Assembly (NCBI RefSeq): GCF_038595055.1
Contig: NZ_CP152002.1
Span: 1,842,501-1,906,500, forward strand
Source of the DNA: Paenibacillus sp. FSL R7-0345
Lineage (GTDB): Bacteria; Bacillota; Bacilli; Paenibacillales; Paenibacillaceae
DNA length: 64,000 bases
Direction: 5' to 3'
Shown: piece after piece, positions 7,847 to 17,636 of the stretch
How the letters are laid out: the number at the start of each line of letters is the position of its first letter
Position numbering within the stretch: position 1 is the first letter of the stretch
Program-made: the position numbers and the translations under genes
Notes under the pieces: generated by a model
The model's input: only the letters and a program-made list of their open reading frames with translations
Told to the model about the DNA's origin: nothing
The model's database searches: none

Positions 7847-8743
7847 ATGATCAAAAACTTCCTCTATTCGCAAAAGGTTGCTCCCTACGTCTTCGTGCTG
7901 CCTTTTGTGCTCGTATTCATCATTTTCTGGGTCTACCCGCTGCTGAGCTCGTTCGGTATGAGCTTTCAAAAGGTCACGCTCGGCCAGGAGGCCAGCTTTA
8001 TCGGGGCAGATAATTACACCAAGCTGATGGGAGATACGATATTCTTCAAAGCGGTGCGCAACAGTGCGGTGTATATGATCCTGACCCTGCTGATCCTGAT
8101 CCCGTTCCCGATGCTGTTCGCCGTGCTGATCAACAGTAAAGCCATGTGGGGCCGTGAGTTTTTTAAATCCTCCTTCTTTTTCCCGGCGTTGACCTCGGTG
8201 GTGGTGGCGGGGACGATTTTCCGGCTGATGTTCGGGGAGATGGAGGGCTCGCTGATCAACAGCATTCTCGGTGTGTTTGGCGTGGAGCCCATTAAATTTT
8301 TGAAGGGACAGACTACCGGATTTATCGCTCTGGTGGCGCTGGCGAGCTGGCGGTGGATGGGGGTGAACATGCTGTATTTTCTATCCGGACTGAAAAATAT
8401 TCCCGACGACTACTATGAAGCCGCCTCCATCGACGGGGCCTCCGCCTTCCAGCGGTTTACCCGGATTACCATCCCTCTGCTGAAGCCGACGACCATTTAT
8501 GTGCTGACGATCAGCATTTATGCCGGACTGGCCATGTTTATCGAGAGCATGATGCTCTGGAACGGGAATAACTCTCCCAAGAACATCGGGCTGACCATCG
8601 TCGGTTATCTGTACCGGCAGGGGATCGAGAAAAATAATCTCGGCTACGCAGCGGCGGTCGGGATCGTGCTGCTCATCATCACTATGGTGATCAATCTCAC
8701 CCAACTGGCGTTTAGCGGTATGTTTAAGAAGGAGGAGGATTAA
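7847..8743 (+). CDS. Sugar ABC transporter permease, MalF/UgpA type
   Basis: A 298-residue inner-membrane permease with six predicted membrane segments. The EAA loop that contacts the ATPase is visible as YYEAASIDGASAFQRF followed by TIPLLKP near residues 186-208. It starts at ATG 7847 after AAAGGAG. It should form the heterodimeric channel with the next gene and receive sugar from the 6444 lipoprotein. Confidence 0.92.
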   Translation: MIKNFLYSQKVAPYVFVLPFVLVFIIFWVYPLLSSFGMSFQKVTLGQEASFIGADNYTKLMGDTIFFKAVRNSAVYMILTLLILIPFPMLFAVLINSKAMWGREFFKSSFFFPALTSVVVAGTIFRLMFGEMEGSLINSILGVFGVEPIKFLKGQTTGFIALVALASWRWMGVNMLYFLSGLKNIPDDYYEAASIDGASAFQRFTRITIPLLKPTTIYVLTISIYAGLAMFIESMMLWNGNNSPKNIGLTIVGYLYRQGIEKNNLGYAAAVGIVLLIITMVINLTQLAFSGMFKKEED

Positions 8744-8746
8744 CGT

Positions 8747-9580
8747 ATGAACACAGGGACGCTCCGCAAAATCCTCCTGTTTGCCTTTTTCAGTGTGCTG
8801 TGCCTGCTGATTCTGGTGCCTTTCTACGCCGTGACGATTGCTTCGTTCAAGCCCGGAGAGGATCTGATCCGCTACGGCCTTAACCTGCGGTTTGACTTGT
8901 CGGCGATGAGCCTGGACAATTTCGTCTTTTTGTTCACCGGTGAGCATGCCTATTTCACCTGGTTTTTCAATTCGCTGCTGCTGACAGTGGTACAGGTTGT
9001 ATTAACGCTGCTCGTCAGTGCCACTGTTGCTTACGGCTTTTCGGCCTATGAATTCAGAGGAAAAAACCTGCTGTTTGTCTGCGTGCTGCTCATTATGATG
9101 GTGCCGTTTGAGATTCTGCTGCTGCCGCTGTACACTTTAACCTTTAATATGGGGCTGATGAACAGCTATTCGGCGATTATTCTGCCGGGTGTGGCTAGTG
9201 CGGCGACGATCTTTTTCTTCCGGCAGTATCTGCGGGGGATTCCCAAGGAAATGATTGCAGCCGGGCGGGTGGACGGGGCGAATGAATATGCGATTTATGT
9301 ACGCCTGATTCTGCCGGTGATGAAGCCGTCTTTTGCGGCGATGGCGATTCTGAACGGGATGAACAGCTGGAACAACTTCCTCTGGCCGTTTATGGTGCTG
9401 AGTGATGAAAATAAATATACCCTGCCGATCGGCCTCAAGACGCTGCTGACTCCATATGGCAACAATTATGATCTGCTGATCGTTGGCTCATTCTTTTCTA
9501 TTCTGCCTATATTGGCGCTGTTTCTAGGGTTCCAGAAGTATTTTATTGACGGGATGACGGCGGGCGCGGTGAAGGGTTGA
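8747..9580 (+). CDS. Sugar ABC transporter permease, MalG/UgpE type
   Basis: A 277-residue permease and partner of the preceding MalF-type protein. Its EAA loop reads AAGRVDGANEYAIYVRL followed by ILPVMKP. The ATG is 3 bp after the previous stop, and the GGAGGAGG SD lies inside the end of the previous gene, so translation is coupled. It ends the operon; a terminator follows about 95 bp downstream. Confidence 0.92.
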   Translation: MNTGTLRKILLFAFFSVLCLLILVPFYAVTIASFKPGEDLIRYGLNLRFDLSAMSLDNFVFLFTGEHAYFTWFFNSLLLTVVQVVLTLLVSATVAYGFSAYEFRGKNLLFVCVLLIMMVPFEILLLPLYTLTFNMGLMNSYSAIILPGVASAATIFFFRQYLRGIPKEMIAAGRVDGANEYAIYVRLILPVMKPSFAAMAILNGMNSWNNFLWPFMVLSDENKYTLPIGLKTLLTPYGNNYDLLIVGSFFSILPILALFLGFQKYFIDGMTAGAVKG

Positions 9581-9673
9581 GGCTGGTGAAGAGTGGCTGA
9601 TGAAGGGCTATAAGTCTAACTACCCTTCACCTGCCCCTAGGCAAGATAAGTATATAGACCGGTTATAAATTTA

Positions 9674-9714
9674 GCAGGCAGTTTACCCGGAGCGGTAGGC
9701 GGCTTGCTTTTTTT
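9674..9714 (+). terminator. Terminator of the 6444-9580 importer operon
   Basis: A 14-bp stem with one mismatch (9674-9687 with 9694-9707) and a 6-nt loop, followed by seven T. Between the last stop and this site lie two alternative shorter pairings (TGAAGGG 9601-9607 with CCCTTCA 9623-9629, and GGTGAAG near 9587 with CTTCACC). Confidence 0.85.
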
Positions 9715-9799
9715 ATTGGTATATCATTTGCTAATATGCTGATTTCGTTTTATTATTTGAATATATGGGAAATATTACTTGAGTGCGGAGGTCTTAGTC

Positions 9800-10156
9800 A
9801 TGAAGCAAAGTGTGCTTAACATTACATTATGTTTTGTGCTCATAGCAGGGGTAGTTACCATGCACGACGTATTTCCTGATTTTAGTTACAGGGTGCCTTT
9901 CACTATACTGTTGGCGCTGGCCGTGTTATATATTTTTTCAAAAGCGGGAATCCGGAAGCCTGCATCGTACAAAGGGATTTCGCTGCTATTCCTGTCTTTG
10001 TTTATATTTACCTGTGTGTACCATGCGGTTCTGTCGGCGGTAACCGGGGACGGCTTGTTCGATAACAGCTACTGGATTTTCTTGTGCGTTATCTACGTTT
10101 TGTCCTGGCTGCGGATGCGCTTCAGCTTTAAAGGGAAAGGCGGCACTGCATTATAA
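9800..10156 (+). CDS. Small integral membrane protein of unknown function
   Basis: A 118-residue protein with four hydrophobic segments at about residues 4-24, 31-47, 57-77 and 87-103 and a short basic tail. I do not recognise the family. The frame continues up to TTG 9779, but GGAGGT at 9787-9792 places the start at ATG 9800. It has its own terminator and no operon partner, so context gives no clue. Base composition is more AT-rich than in the flanking transporter genes. Confidence 0.7.
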   Translation: MKQSVLNITLCFVLIAGVVTMHDVFPDFSYRVPFTILLALAVLYIFSKAGIRKPASYKGISLLFLSLFIFTCVYHAVLSAVTGDGLFDNSYWIFLCVIYVLSWLRMRFSFKGKGGTAL

Positions 10157-10187
10157 GCAACTCATCTACGGATGGGTTGCTTTTTTC
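10155..10187 (+). terminator. Terminator of the 9800 gene
   Basis: AGCAAC plus CATC pairs with GATG plus GTTGCT around TACG, followed by six T. It begins at the stop codon. Confidence 0.85.
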
Positions 10188-10271
10188 TTTGCTCTTTACT
10201 GGCTGCTGGCGAGGGAGAAGTACGGGATAAATCCCGTTGAATTTGCGAATGCGCTCCGGGGAAGGGTAATC

Positions 10272-10316
10272 AAAGGCAAAAATGCCTTTGAAATCACGCA
10301 TCTGAGCTGAAATCGG
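10272..10316. repeat. Single diverged relative of the 51-bp repeat
   Basis: Contains the hairpin core AAGGCAAAAATGCCTT followed by TGAAATC and then GCTGAAATCGG. The same order of blocks (GGGCAAAAATGCCC, TTGAATC, GGCTAAATCGG) makes up the tandem array at 18619. It lies in the intergenic gap between convergent genes. Confidence 0.5.
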
Positions 10317-10371
10317 ACATCTGCCTGCGTACCTCCGTAGACTACCCGTCCTCCCTTATGCAACCGCCTAG

Positions 10372-10408
10372 AAAAGGCGATCCCCGTCAACGCGGGGATC
10401 GCCTTTTT
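10372..10408. terminator. Bidirectional terminator
   Basis: AAAAGGCGATCCCCG pairs perfectly with CGGGGATCGCCTTTT, giving a T run on both strands. On the minus strand it ends the carbonic anhydrase gene at 10431. Confidence 0.88.
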
Positions 10409-10430
10409 GCAATAGCATCAACCGATGTGC

Positions 10431-11258
10431 TCATTCATCGCTGCCGATTTTCCTGCTGCCCAGCGGTTGAACAGGACGGTTATCGTGAGGGAAAATCGCA
10501 GCGAATTGGCCGATCTGTTCCGTGGACCAGGTTACCGGGTTCTCCAGGACGATCCATTGGACGCCTTCGGTACATGGCGGGGTGGTGAGCGAGCCCTGGT
10601 AACGGAAGGAGTGAAGATCGGCGGGCAGCAGCCCGGCCGGATCGAAAGACCCGTCAACCACGGTTTCCTGAGTGCTTTCTTCGGCTGGTAGCATGGACCA
10701 AAGCTGGTTCAGGGCGGTATTTTCACTGCCGGCATTGATCAATACACCGAGTACGGCAAGCGAGCCGTCTTCACTTTTATGTACCAGATGAAGCTCCATC
10801 TCCGCATGCTTGCCGTCAACCTCATGTTCGCTGGGCAAATGGAAATGGAATTGCTGCAACAGATAAGTCTTGCCCTCGATAGTAAGCTTATTGTCCTGGT
10901 TGTTAAGATTCACCTGGATCGTGTGGCCATTGTTGACGATAGACACAGGTGAAGGAGAGTACTCAGCTTTGACAGGGGAGAGGTGATCATCCGCCTGCAC
11001 TTTATCATGCGGGATATTAACCGGCGATTGGGCCGTACCGGTATTACAGGTAGCGAACAGCTGATCCAGCTCCGCCCAGTGTTCGGGAGAGGTATTGCCT
11101 TCATAAGACCAGTGTGTCTGGTGCGCGGTGGACGGGGCGGTGGTTTCTTTTGCGGCTTGTTCGTTAAGGTTGAAAGGGTTATTGTTTCCGCAGCCTGCCA
11201 GCACAGTCAGGACTGCGGCTGGGAACAAGAGTCGTGACACCCGTTTAGTAACTTGCAT
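10431..11258 (-). CDS. Alpha-class carbonic anhydrase, lipoprotein
   Basis: Catalyses CO2 hydration outside the cytoplasmic membrane. The 275-residue protein has a signal peptide with lipobox LAGC (C23). The three zinc ligands are expected at H138 and H140 in QFHFH and H157 in MELHLVH; QSPVNI at 77-82 and TPPCTEGV near the C-terminus are class signatures. The minus-strand ATG follows GAAGGATGAAGG. It is monocistronic, with a perfect terminator downstream, and no neighbour suggests a special role. Confidence 0.94.
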   Translation of the reverse strand: MQVTKRVSRLLFPAAVLTVLAGCGNNNPFNLNEQAAKETTAPSTAHQTHWSYEGNTSPEHWAELDQLFATCNTGTAQSPVNIPHDKVQADDHLSPVKAEYSPSPVSIVNNGHTIQVNLNNQDNKLTIEGKTYLLQQFHFHLPSEHEVDGKHAEMELHLVHKSEDGSLAVLGVLINAGSENTALNQLWSMLPAEESTQETVVDGSFDPAGLLPADLHSFRYQGSLTTPPCTEGVQWIVLENPVTWSTEQIGQFAAIFPHDNRPVQPLGSRKIGSDE

Positions 11259-11398
11259 CCTTCATCCTTCTCTCTAATGATTTGGAACATTGTTATTTAT
11301 ATTGTAAATAATGGATGTTGTAGCGGCCAGTGAACAAAGTCTCAATTGCGGGAATAGTCCTTAATATCCATAATAATCCAGAACCTGAACTGCAGCAT

Positions 11399-11437
11399 AA
11401 AAATGCCCCTCCGCATCCAAAAGGAGTCGAAAGGGCA
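11399..11437 (-). terminator. Terminator of the ArsR-like regulator gene
   Basis: On the minus strand TGCCCTTTCGACTCC pairs, with two mismatches and two G-U pairs, with GGATGCGGAGGGGCA around TTTT, followed by TTTTTAT. It is 60 bp after the regulator's stop. Confidence 0.6.
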
Positions 11438-11497
11438 AGGAAACATAGATATGGCTGTCTTAAATGCTCGCTCTCACCAATCTTCTCAAAACAGCCG

Positions 11498-12454
11498 TTA
11501 CTCAGCAGTGCTAGTCGCCGGACGGCGGTTCACTTCCTCCACCTCATGCACATTATAGAGCACGCGGGCCAGCAGATCCTGGCTATAGTTGCCAAAATGC
11601 TTGCCGTAAATGGTCAGGCCGCGTTTGTTGACCGGCTTGTCGGTGACAGCGATGCGGAAGGTTAGCTCGCTTTTGTAATCAAGCTTAATGTCGTCCAGCG
11701 TAATGTCGGAAATCCGGCAGCCGTCGATAAAGCTTCCTTCGTTATTGATCCGGATCAGCTTCAGCATCCCGTATTGGTTCAGGTGCGGCGGCCACCAGTC
11801 CGGGTTGAACGTTCCGCGCTGGTCGCCGAAGTCGCCGGGGCTGGTCCAGTAACCGATTTCGATCCCGTTAAGGTAGAAATACAGATCGGACGGATAATTG
11901 TCGCTGAAGCCCGGCGCCTCCGATCCGATCTCCATGGAGAACTGAATCTCACGGAAGGTCTGGTTGGCTTTCAGGTAATTCGGGATACGATATTCCAGAA
12001 AGCCCTCCGCCATCCAGATAATCTCGGAATCAATCCGCTGGGGATCAGCGAAGTAGCGTGGCTCGTCGAAGTCGCCGATAATGCTGTCTTTGGTCGCAAG
12101 GCCGCAGGTAGGAACCGCCTGATAGTTACTATAGTGGCCGACTTGGATCTCCACCTCATACAGGTTGTCGACGTCTTTGCTGCGCAGATCCACCATCAGC
12201 TTATCCTTGTTCAAATAGCAGACCTTCTGGATGCCGTGCTTACCGACGGAGGTGTTAATTTCAATCAGGCCGCTTTCCTCCAGCTTCTTGATGTGCATCG
12301 TGATGGCACCGTTGCTGAGGTTCAGCTTCTTGGCAATTTCATTCAGGTTTAGTTCCTGATTACCCGCGAGCAGCTCCAGAATTTGAATCCGGATTTCAGA
12401 GCTTAGTGCTTTGAAAATATCAATGCCACTCATTAGATCTTTAATATATATCAT
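11498..12454 (-). CDS. ArsR-like winged-helix regulator with large C-terminal domain
   Basis: A 318-residue regulator. Residues 10-80 form an ArsR-type winged helix (IFKALSSEIRIQILELLAG, then a recognition helix near LSNGAITMHIKKLEE). The remaining 230 residues look like a beta-rich sensor domain I cannot name, with many aromatic residues as in sugar-binding folds. No metal-binding cysteine cluster is seen, so metal sensing is unlikely. It is divergent from the arabinose oligosaccharide operon across a 460-bp AT-rich region and is the likely local regulator of that operon. GAAGAAGG precedes the ATG. Confidence 0.8.
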   Translation of the reverse strand: MIYIKDLMSGIDIFKALSSEIRIQILELLAGNQELNLNEIAKKLNLSNGAITMHIKKLEESGLIEINTSVGKHGIQKVCYLNKDKLMVDLRSKDVDNLYEVEIQVGHYSNYQAVPTCGLATKDSIIGDFDEPRYFADPQRIDSEIIWMAEGFLEYRIPNYLKANQTFREIQFSMEIGSEAPGFSDNYPSDLYFYLNGIEIGYWTSPGDFGDQRGTFNPDWWPPHLNQYGMLKLIRINNEGSFIDGCRISDITLDDIKLDYKSELTFRIAVTDKPVNKRGLTIYGKHFGNYSQDLLARVLYNVHEVEEVNRRPATSTAE

Positions 12455-12916
12455 ATCGAACCTTCTTCCGCAGACGTCATAAATAACTATTTTATAAAAT
12501 TATAAACTAATTGAGGTGAAAAGGAAAGCTTTCTTCCTTTATTTGTGTGTTGTATTTAAATTTACGCTAATATTCGTTATATTAAATGATTTGTTTTAAG
12601 TTTTAATAAACATGATCCTGTGAAATCGTCTGAATAACCGTTGTTTTTTTCAGAAAATAACAATTTACAATTTTTATTTTGAATATATATAAATAGTTTT
12701 ATATTTTTGTGTTTACAAGGAGGTTTATATATGCTATTTTATACCTGTAAGCGAATACATTCAAATGTTTTTTAACTAATTAATAAAGATGTGAAATGGA
12801 TGTTGCCGAAATAAGAGGCGGCATTCAGCCGGACGGCAAGAACCAACGCTGAGTTAATTGTTTGCAAGAACATTTTTGTAGATGATTTACTAATTTTAAT
12901 CATTTAGGAGGAAAAA
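12455..12916. other. Divergent regulatory region of the arabinose operon
   Basis: A strongly AT-rich region of about 460 bp between the ArsR-like gene and the binding-protein gene. It contains a cre-like site at 12746-12759 and several AT tracts. No unique promoter could be chosen by eye. Its length fits regulated divergent promoters. Confidence 0.6.
12746..12759. promoter_or_regulatory. cre-like site upstream of the arabinose operon
   Basis: TGTAAGCGAATACA matches the CcpA consensus core TGNAANCGNWNNCW. The identical 14-mer occurs in reverse orientation at 49808-49821 before another sugar operon. Confidence 0.65.
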
Positions 12917-14161
12917 GTGTTGAATAAAAAGTGGGGTTTTTCAGCAATAGCACTTGTTCTATCATTATCTACGGTATTGGCAGGCTGCGGGAACGATGAC
13001 AAAAATAATACAATCACGTTCTGGACGCCGCTGACTGGTGATGACGGAGCTTATATGGATCAGCTGGTCAAAGACTATAATGCTACTAATCCGGAAATTA
13101 AAGTGAAGCATGTTATTACCGCAGATATGTATACAAAGGTTTCAACCGTACTTAACTCCGGCAAAGGCGTGCCTGACCTGGCGATTATCCATGCAGACCG
13201 CGTGCCGGGATTCGTGAAGCAAGGCCAGCTGGAGCCAATGACTGCGGTAACTACAGCACAGCCGGAGATTAAAGAAGACAACTATCTGCCGCAAGCATGG
13301 AATACAGGTAACATCGACGGAACACAGTATACTGTGCCGCTTGATATCCACAGTAACGTTATGTACTACAATAAAGATTTACTCGCGAAATACGGAGCGG
13401 AATCCTTCCTTGATGATAACGTAGTAACGATTGATGAAATGCTGTCCTTGCAGGGCAAATTGGATGAGGGAGATTATGTTGTCAATGATGCCTTGCTTGG
13501 CTGGGTCATTCTGGCACAAATTCAGGACCTTGGCGGAGACATCCAGGAGGATGGCAAACCTGCCGTAAATACACCTGTAATGAAACAGGCATTTGAAAAT
13601 GTTAAGAAAATCAACGACGCCGGCCTGATGACACCATTTGGTGAAGACGGCTATCTGATGTTCCAATCCGGCAACGTACTGTTCTCTACTGACGGTACAT
13701 GGAGCTCTACCGCACATGCCGGAGTAGAAGGTCTCAATTTCGGAGTGACCAACGTCTATTCCCCAACGCCGGACAAGTTCACCAACAGATCCTCATCCCA
13801 CTTGTTCGCGATGCTGAAGAACAAAGACAGATCGGAAGAAAAAGTAGCCGGAATCGGCAGCTTCCTGGAGTTCATCCGCGAAAATTCCATGGAGTGGGCA
13901 AAAGCCGGACAGACTGTAGCCAGTAAACAAGTAATCGAGAATCCTGAATACCAGAACTATATGCAATCCTTCTTTACCTCAAATGAAAAAGAAATCGAAT
14001 CCCTCTACATCTACACTTATGAGTACTACCCATACATTGCCGAAGCCGTTGATACGTATTGCGGAGATATCGTCCGCGGCAACGTGGATATCGACGAAAC
14101 ACTGGCAACGATGCAGAAGTTCGTAGAAGACAAGATTGCCGAAGGAACAAGCGCACAGTAA
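12917..14161 (+). CDS. Arabinose-oligosaccharide-type ABC binding lipoprotein
   Basis: A CUT1 solute-binding protein of 414 residues with lipobox LAGC (C24 counted from the GTG). AGGAGG at 12906-12911 is 5 nt from GTG 12917 and 8 nt from TTG 12920, so the start may be the TTG one codon later. The first gene of an operon with two permeases, GH51 and GH43, so the ligand is probably an arabino-oligosaccharide, comparable in layout to B. subtilis AraNPQ. That ligand assignment is from context. Confidence 0.9.
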   Translation: MLNKKWGFSAIALVLSLSTVLAGCGNDDKNNTITFWTPLTGDDGAYMDQLVKDYNATNPEIKVKHVITADMYTKVSTVLNSGKGVPDLAIIHADRVPGFVKQGQLEPMTAVTTAQPEIKEDNYLPQAWNTGNIDGTQYTVPLDIHSNVMYYNKDLLAKYGAESFLDDNVVTIDEMLSLQGKLDEGDYVVNDALLGWVILAQIQDLGGDIQEDGKPAVNTPVMKQAFENVKKINDAGLMTPFGEDGYLMFQSGNVLFSTDGTWSSTAHAGVEGLNFGVTNVYSPTPDKFTNRSSSHLFAMLKNKDRSEEKVAGIGSFLEFIRENSMEWAKAGQTVASKQVIENPEYQNYMQSFFTSNEKEIESLYIYTYEYYPYIAEAVDTYCGDIVRGNVDIDETLATMQKFVEDKIAEGTSAQ

Positions 14162-14186
14162 AACGCAAACGGAAATGATTGTATAG

Positions 14187-14214
14187 AGCAATGTGCCGGA
14201 GGCGGCACATTGCT
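14187..14214 (+). promoter_or_regulatory. Intergenic hairpin between binding protein and permease
   Basis: A perfect 12-bp stem, AGCAATGTGCCG with CGGCACATTGCT, and a GAGG loop, 25 bp after the binding-protein stop. Only TTTA-type sequence follows, so read-through into the permease gene is expected. Confidence 0.7.
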
Positions 14215-14240
14215 TTATGCCAAAGGAGAAAAGATTGCCT

Positions 14241-15119
14241 ATGAAAAAGAAATTAAATTTGGCGCCTGTTTTCTTTGTAGGTCCACATGTCATCCTATTC
14301 ATTGTATTTATTTTACTGCCTACGATCTACGGGATTTATGCTTCGTTCACCAAATGGAATCTGATGAATGATCCGGTCTGGGTTGGTCTCGACAATTATA
14401 AGACCATTCTGTTTGACAACAGCTCTACCTTTCATACGCAGTTTAATAACGGTCTAAAGAACACCCTGATCTTCGTTCTGCTCAGTGTGCCGCTGTTAAT
14501 CGTACTTCCGCTGTTAATTGCAGTGGCACTTGAACACAAGAAAGTGAAGGGTAAGAGCTTGATTCAGGCTATTTTGTATGTTCCGGGGCTGATTTCCATC
14601 TCCGCCGGAGCTTTGATCTGGCTGCTGCTGTTCAACAAACAACTGGGGATGGTTGGTAATGTGTTCGGTTCCGAAGTCTCCTGGCCGACTCACCAGCCGT
14701 ATGCCTGGATTCTCATTATTATCATAACGATCTGGGGTGGCGTCGGTGGTAACCTGATTATTTACCGTGCTTCAATCAGTGGTGTAGCCCAGGATTTATA
14801 TGAATCGGCAGAAATGGACGGAGCAGGACCGATCCGCAGATTCGCGAGTATCACATTGCCGTCGATCCGTTTCCCGCTCGTTTATACCTTTGTTATGACT
14901 ACGGCAGGAGCGTTCAACGTGTTCGGCCAGCCGCTGATGATGACTGACGGCGGTCCGCGCCAGAGCACACATGTACTGATGATGTATATCCGCCAGCTCG
15001 CATTCGGTAACGGGGAGTCTATCGCAGGAATGGCGTCGGCGATGGCGGTATTATTGGGACTGGTTATTTTGCTGATATCGGCTCTGCAATATTATGTAAT
15101 GAACCGGAATGCAGCATAA
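14241..15119 (+). CDS. Sugar ABC transporter permease, MalF type (arabinose operon)
   Basis: About 292 residues with six membrane segments and an EAA loop (LYESAEMDGAGPIRRF, then SITLPSIRFP). The frame runs up to 14193, but that part overlaps the intergenic hairpin. AAGGAG at 14223-14228 precedes TTG 14235 by 6 nt and ATG 14241 by 12 nt; either gives a normal N-terminus (MKKKLNLAPVFFVG). It pairs with the next permease. Confidence 0.9.
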   Translation: MKKKLNLAPVFFVGPHVILFIVFILLPTIYGIYASFTKWNLMNDPVWVGLDNYKTILFDNSSTFHTQFNNGLKNTLIFVLLSVPLLIVLPLLIAVALEHKKVKGKSLIQAILYVPGLISISAGALIWLLLFNKQLGMVGNVFGSEVSWPTHQPYAWILIIIITIWGGVGGNLIIYRASISGVAQDLYESAEMDGAGPIRRFASITLPSIRFPLVYTFVMTTAGAFNVFGQPLMMTDGGPRQSTHVLMMYIRQLAFGNGESIAGMASAMAVLLGLVILLISALQYYVMNRNAA

Positions 15120-15175
15120 TCCCCGGATAAGACAAATGGATCAAGCAGCGAATTTAAAAAGGCAGGTGTACCCGT

Positions 15176-16090
15176 ATGGCAAACCAAGTGGCTGGGCAGC
15201 TGGATAAAGCTCCGCTTGTAAACGGACAGCGCGCACAGAAAAGCAAAGGCTCAGGCATTAGCATCTCAAAATATATCTCCTATCTGTTCCTGATCATATT
15301 GTGTGTAATCTGGATCGTTCCTGTAGTTTTCGGAATCACAACCTCCTTCCGGTCGCAGACCGAGGTCGTCAGCTCCGGGTTCAGAATGTTCCCAAAAGAG
15401 TGGATTTTTGATAACTATATCGCGATTCTGAACAACACCTCTACGGCGCCTATCCTGCGCTGGCTGATGAACTCCCTGTTTATTGCCACCATGCATACAT
15501 TTCTCGTAATTGTGGTTATATCGATTACCGGTTACGGCTATTCACGGATGAAGTTTAAAGGCAGAGATACGCTCTTTTTCACCCTGCTCGGCATTTCCTT
15601 TTTCCCGGGTGTCGTGAACCTGATTCCTTCCTACAAAATCATTGATGCTCTGGGCTGGGTGAATACCTCCTGGGCGATGATTATCCCCGGACTTGCGGGT
15701 ATGGGCAACCTCTTTCTGGTCAGACAATTTATGAATGGTATTCCAAAAGAACTCGATGAATCAGCCCATGTGGATGGTGCGAACCATTTCCGGATTTACG
15801 CCTCGATCATTGTGCCGCTGATGAAGCCGATTCTGATCGTATGCGGCTTGTTCTCGTTCACTGGCTCGTGGAATGACTTCCTGTGGCCGGTTATCGTCTT
15901 CACGGATGTGGACAAAATGCCGGTTACGGCAGGACTCCTGCTGCTGCAGGATATTTACGGCAACTACCGGATGATCGGTCAGCTGATGGGTTCGGCGATT
16001 CTGGCTATTATTCCTACACTGCTGCTGTTCCTGTTCGCACAGAAATATTTTGTACAATCGATCAATTTGAATTCAGGGATCAAGGGCTAA
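15176..16090 (+). CDS. Sugar ABC transporter permease, MalG type (arabinose operon)
   Basis: A 304-residue permease. It has a longer hydrophilic N-terminus (about 30 residues) than its partner, six membrane segments and an EAA loop reading ELDESAHVDGANHFRIY followed by IIVPLMKP. SD AGGCAGGTG lies before ATG 15176. Third gene of the arabinose operon; no ATPase gene is present. Confidence 0.91.
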   Translation: MANQVAGQLDKAPLVNGQRAQKSKGSGISISKYISYLFLIILCVIWIVPVVFGITTSFRSQTEVVSSGFRMFPKEWIFDNYIAILNNTSTAPILRWLMNSLFIATMHTFLVIVVISITGYGYSRMKFKGRDTLFFTLLGISFFPGVVNLIPSYKIIDALGWVNTSWAMIIPGLAGMGNLFLVRQFMNGIPKELDESAHVDGANHFRIYASIIVPLMKPILIVCGLFSFTGSWNDFLWPVIVFTDVDKMPVTAGLLLLQDIYGNYRMIGQLMGSAILAIIPTLLLFLFAQKYFVQSINLNSGIKG

Positions 16091-16123
16091 TATAAATAGA
16101 CTTCACCCAAGGAGAGAGAAACT

Positions 16124-17602
16124 ATGACTGCAAAGCTTGTAATCAACGCCGATCTTCCTAAGAGCAGGATCAACAAAAATATTTACGGGCATTTTGCCGA
16201 GCATCTGGGCAGATGTATCTATGAAGGAATATGGGTTGGCGAGGATTCACCGGTTCCTAACACGGACGGTATCCGTAATGACGTCGTGGCTGCGCTGAAG
16301 CAGCTGGACATTCCGGTGCTGCGCTGGCCGGGAGGCTGCTTTGCCGATGAATATCACTGGAAAGACGGGATTGGCCCGAAGGAAGGCCGCAAACGGATGG
16401 TAAATACCCATTGGGGCGGTGTAGTAGAGAACAACCATTTTGGAACGCATGAATTTTTCCGCTTGTGCGAGCTGCTCGAATGTGAGCCTTATATTTGCGG
16501 CAATGTGGGCAGCGGCACCGTTCAGGAAATGTCGGAGTGGGTCGAGTATATGACCTTTGACGGCGAATCGCCAATGGCGGCCTGGCGTCAGGAGAACGGG
16601 CGGGAGAAACCGTGGAACCTGAAATATTTCGGTGTCGGCAATGAGAACTGGGGCTGCGGCGGCAATATGCGCCCTGAGTATTATGCTGATCTCTACCGGC
16701 GTTATCAGACTTATGTTCGCAACTACGGCGACAACCGGATATACAAAATTGCCGGCGGTGCTAATGTGGATGACTATAACTGGACTGAAGTTGTAATGCG
16801 GGAAGCGGGCAAAATGATGGACGGGCTCAGCCTGCATTCCTATACCATTCCCGGCAGCTGGGAAGAGAAACGCGCAGCACTCGGATTCGATGAAGCCGAA
16901 TGGATCGAAACGATGCAGAAATCCCTTCATATGGACGAGCTCATTACCCGCCACTCGGCGATTATGGATAAATATGATCCGGAGCAGCGGGTAGGATTAA
17001 TCATAGATGAGTGGGGAACCTGGTTCCTGAGCGAGCCGGGCACAAATCCCGGGTTTCTCTATCAGCAGAATACACTCAGAGATGCGCTTGTTGCGGGCAT
17101 CCACCTGAATATTTTCCACAATCACAGCGACCGGGTTAGAATGACGAACATTGCCCAGATGGTCAATGTGTTGCAGGCGCTGATTCTGACAGAGGGGGAC
17201 AAGCTGCTGCTTACGCCTACCTACCATGTATTTGAGATGTATAAGGTGCACCAGGATAATGAACTGCTGGAGGTTGCCTTAGACAGCCCGCTGTACACCT
17301 ATGGCGGAGTGACGGTTTCGCAGCTTAGTGTTTCAGCGTCCCGGGACGATGAAGGAAAGATCTATGTCTCCATCTGTAACCTGAGCCATGAAAAGGATGC
17401 CGATCTGAATCTTGATATCAGAGGCACAGCCGCCGGCCGGGTGTCCGGACGGATTCTGACACACGCAGAACTGGGTGCACATAATACTTTTGAAGCACCG
17501 GCCATTGTAGCGCCGGCTGTCTTCGAAGGGGCGAAGCTTGCAGATGGTATTCTCGGCTGCACGCTGCCACCGGCATCTGTTGTTGTACTTACGCTGGAAT
17601 AG
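16124..17602 (+). CDS. abfA: GH51 alpha-L-arabinofuranosidase
   Basis: Releases terminal L-arabinofuranose from arabino-oligosaccharides by a retaining mechanism. The 492-residue protein has no signal peptide, so it acts in the cytosol on imported oligomers. The acid/base glutamate is E174 in GNENWG and the nucleophile is E295 in [20 protein letters not shown] at 68-79 is a further GH51 signature. CAAGGAGAG precedes ATG 16124. It follows the two permease genes directly. Confidence 0.95.
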   Translation: MTAKLVINADLPKSRINKNIYGHFAEHLGRCIYEGIWVGEDSPVPNTDGIRNDVVAALKQLDIPVLRWPGGCFADEYHWKDGIGPKEGRKRMVNTHWGGVVENNHFGTHEFFRLCELLECEPYICGNVGSGTVQEMSEWVEYMTFDGESPMAAWRQENGREKPWNLKYFGVGNENWGCGGNMRPEYYADLYRRYQTYVRNYGDNRIYKIAGGANVDDYNWTEVVMREAGKMMDGLSLHSYTIPGSWEEKRAALGFDEAEWIETMQKSLHMDELITRHSAIMDKYDPEQRVGLIIDEWGTWFLSEPGTNPGFLYQQNTLRDALVAGIHLNIFHNHSDRVRMTNIAQMVNVLQALILTEGDKLLLTPTYHVFEMYKVHQDNELLEVALDSPLYTYGGVTVSQLSVSASRDDEGKIYVSICNLSHEKDADLNLDIRGTAAGRVSGRILTHAELGAHNTFEAPAIVAPAVFEGAKLADGILGCTLPPASVVVLTLE

Positions 17603-17636
17603 ATCCATCTCTGACATGACCAAAGGAGCAACTGAT

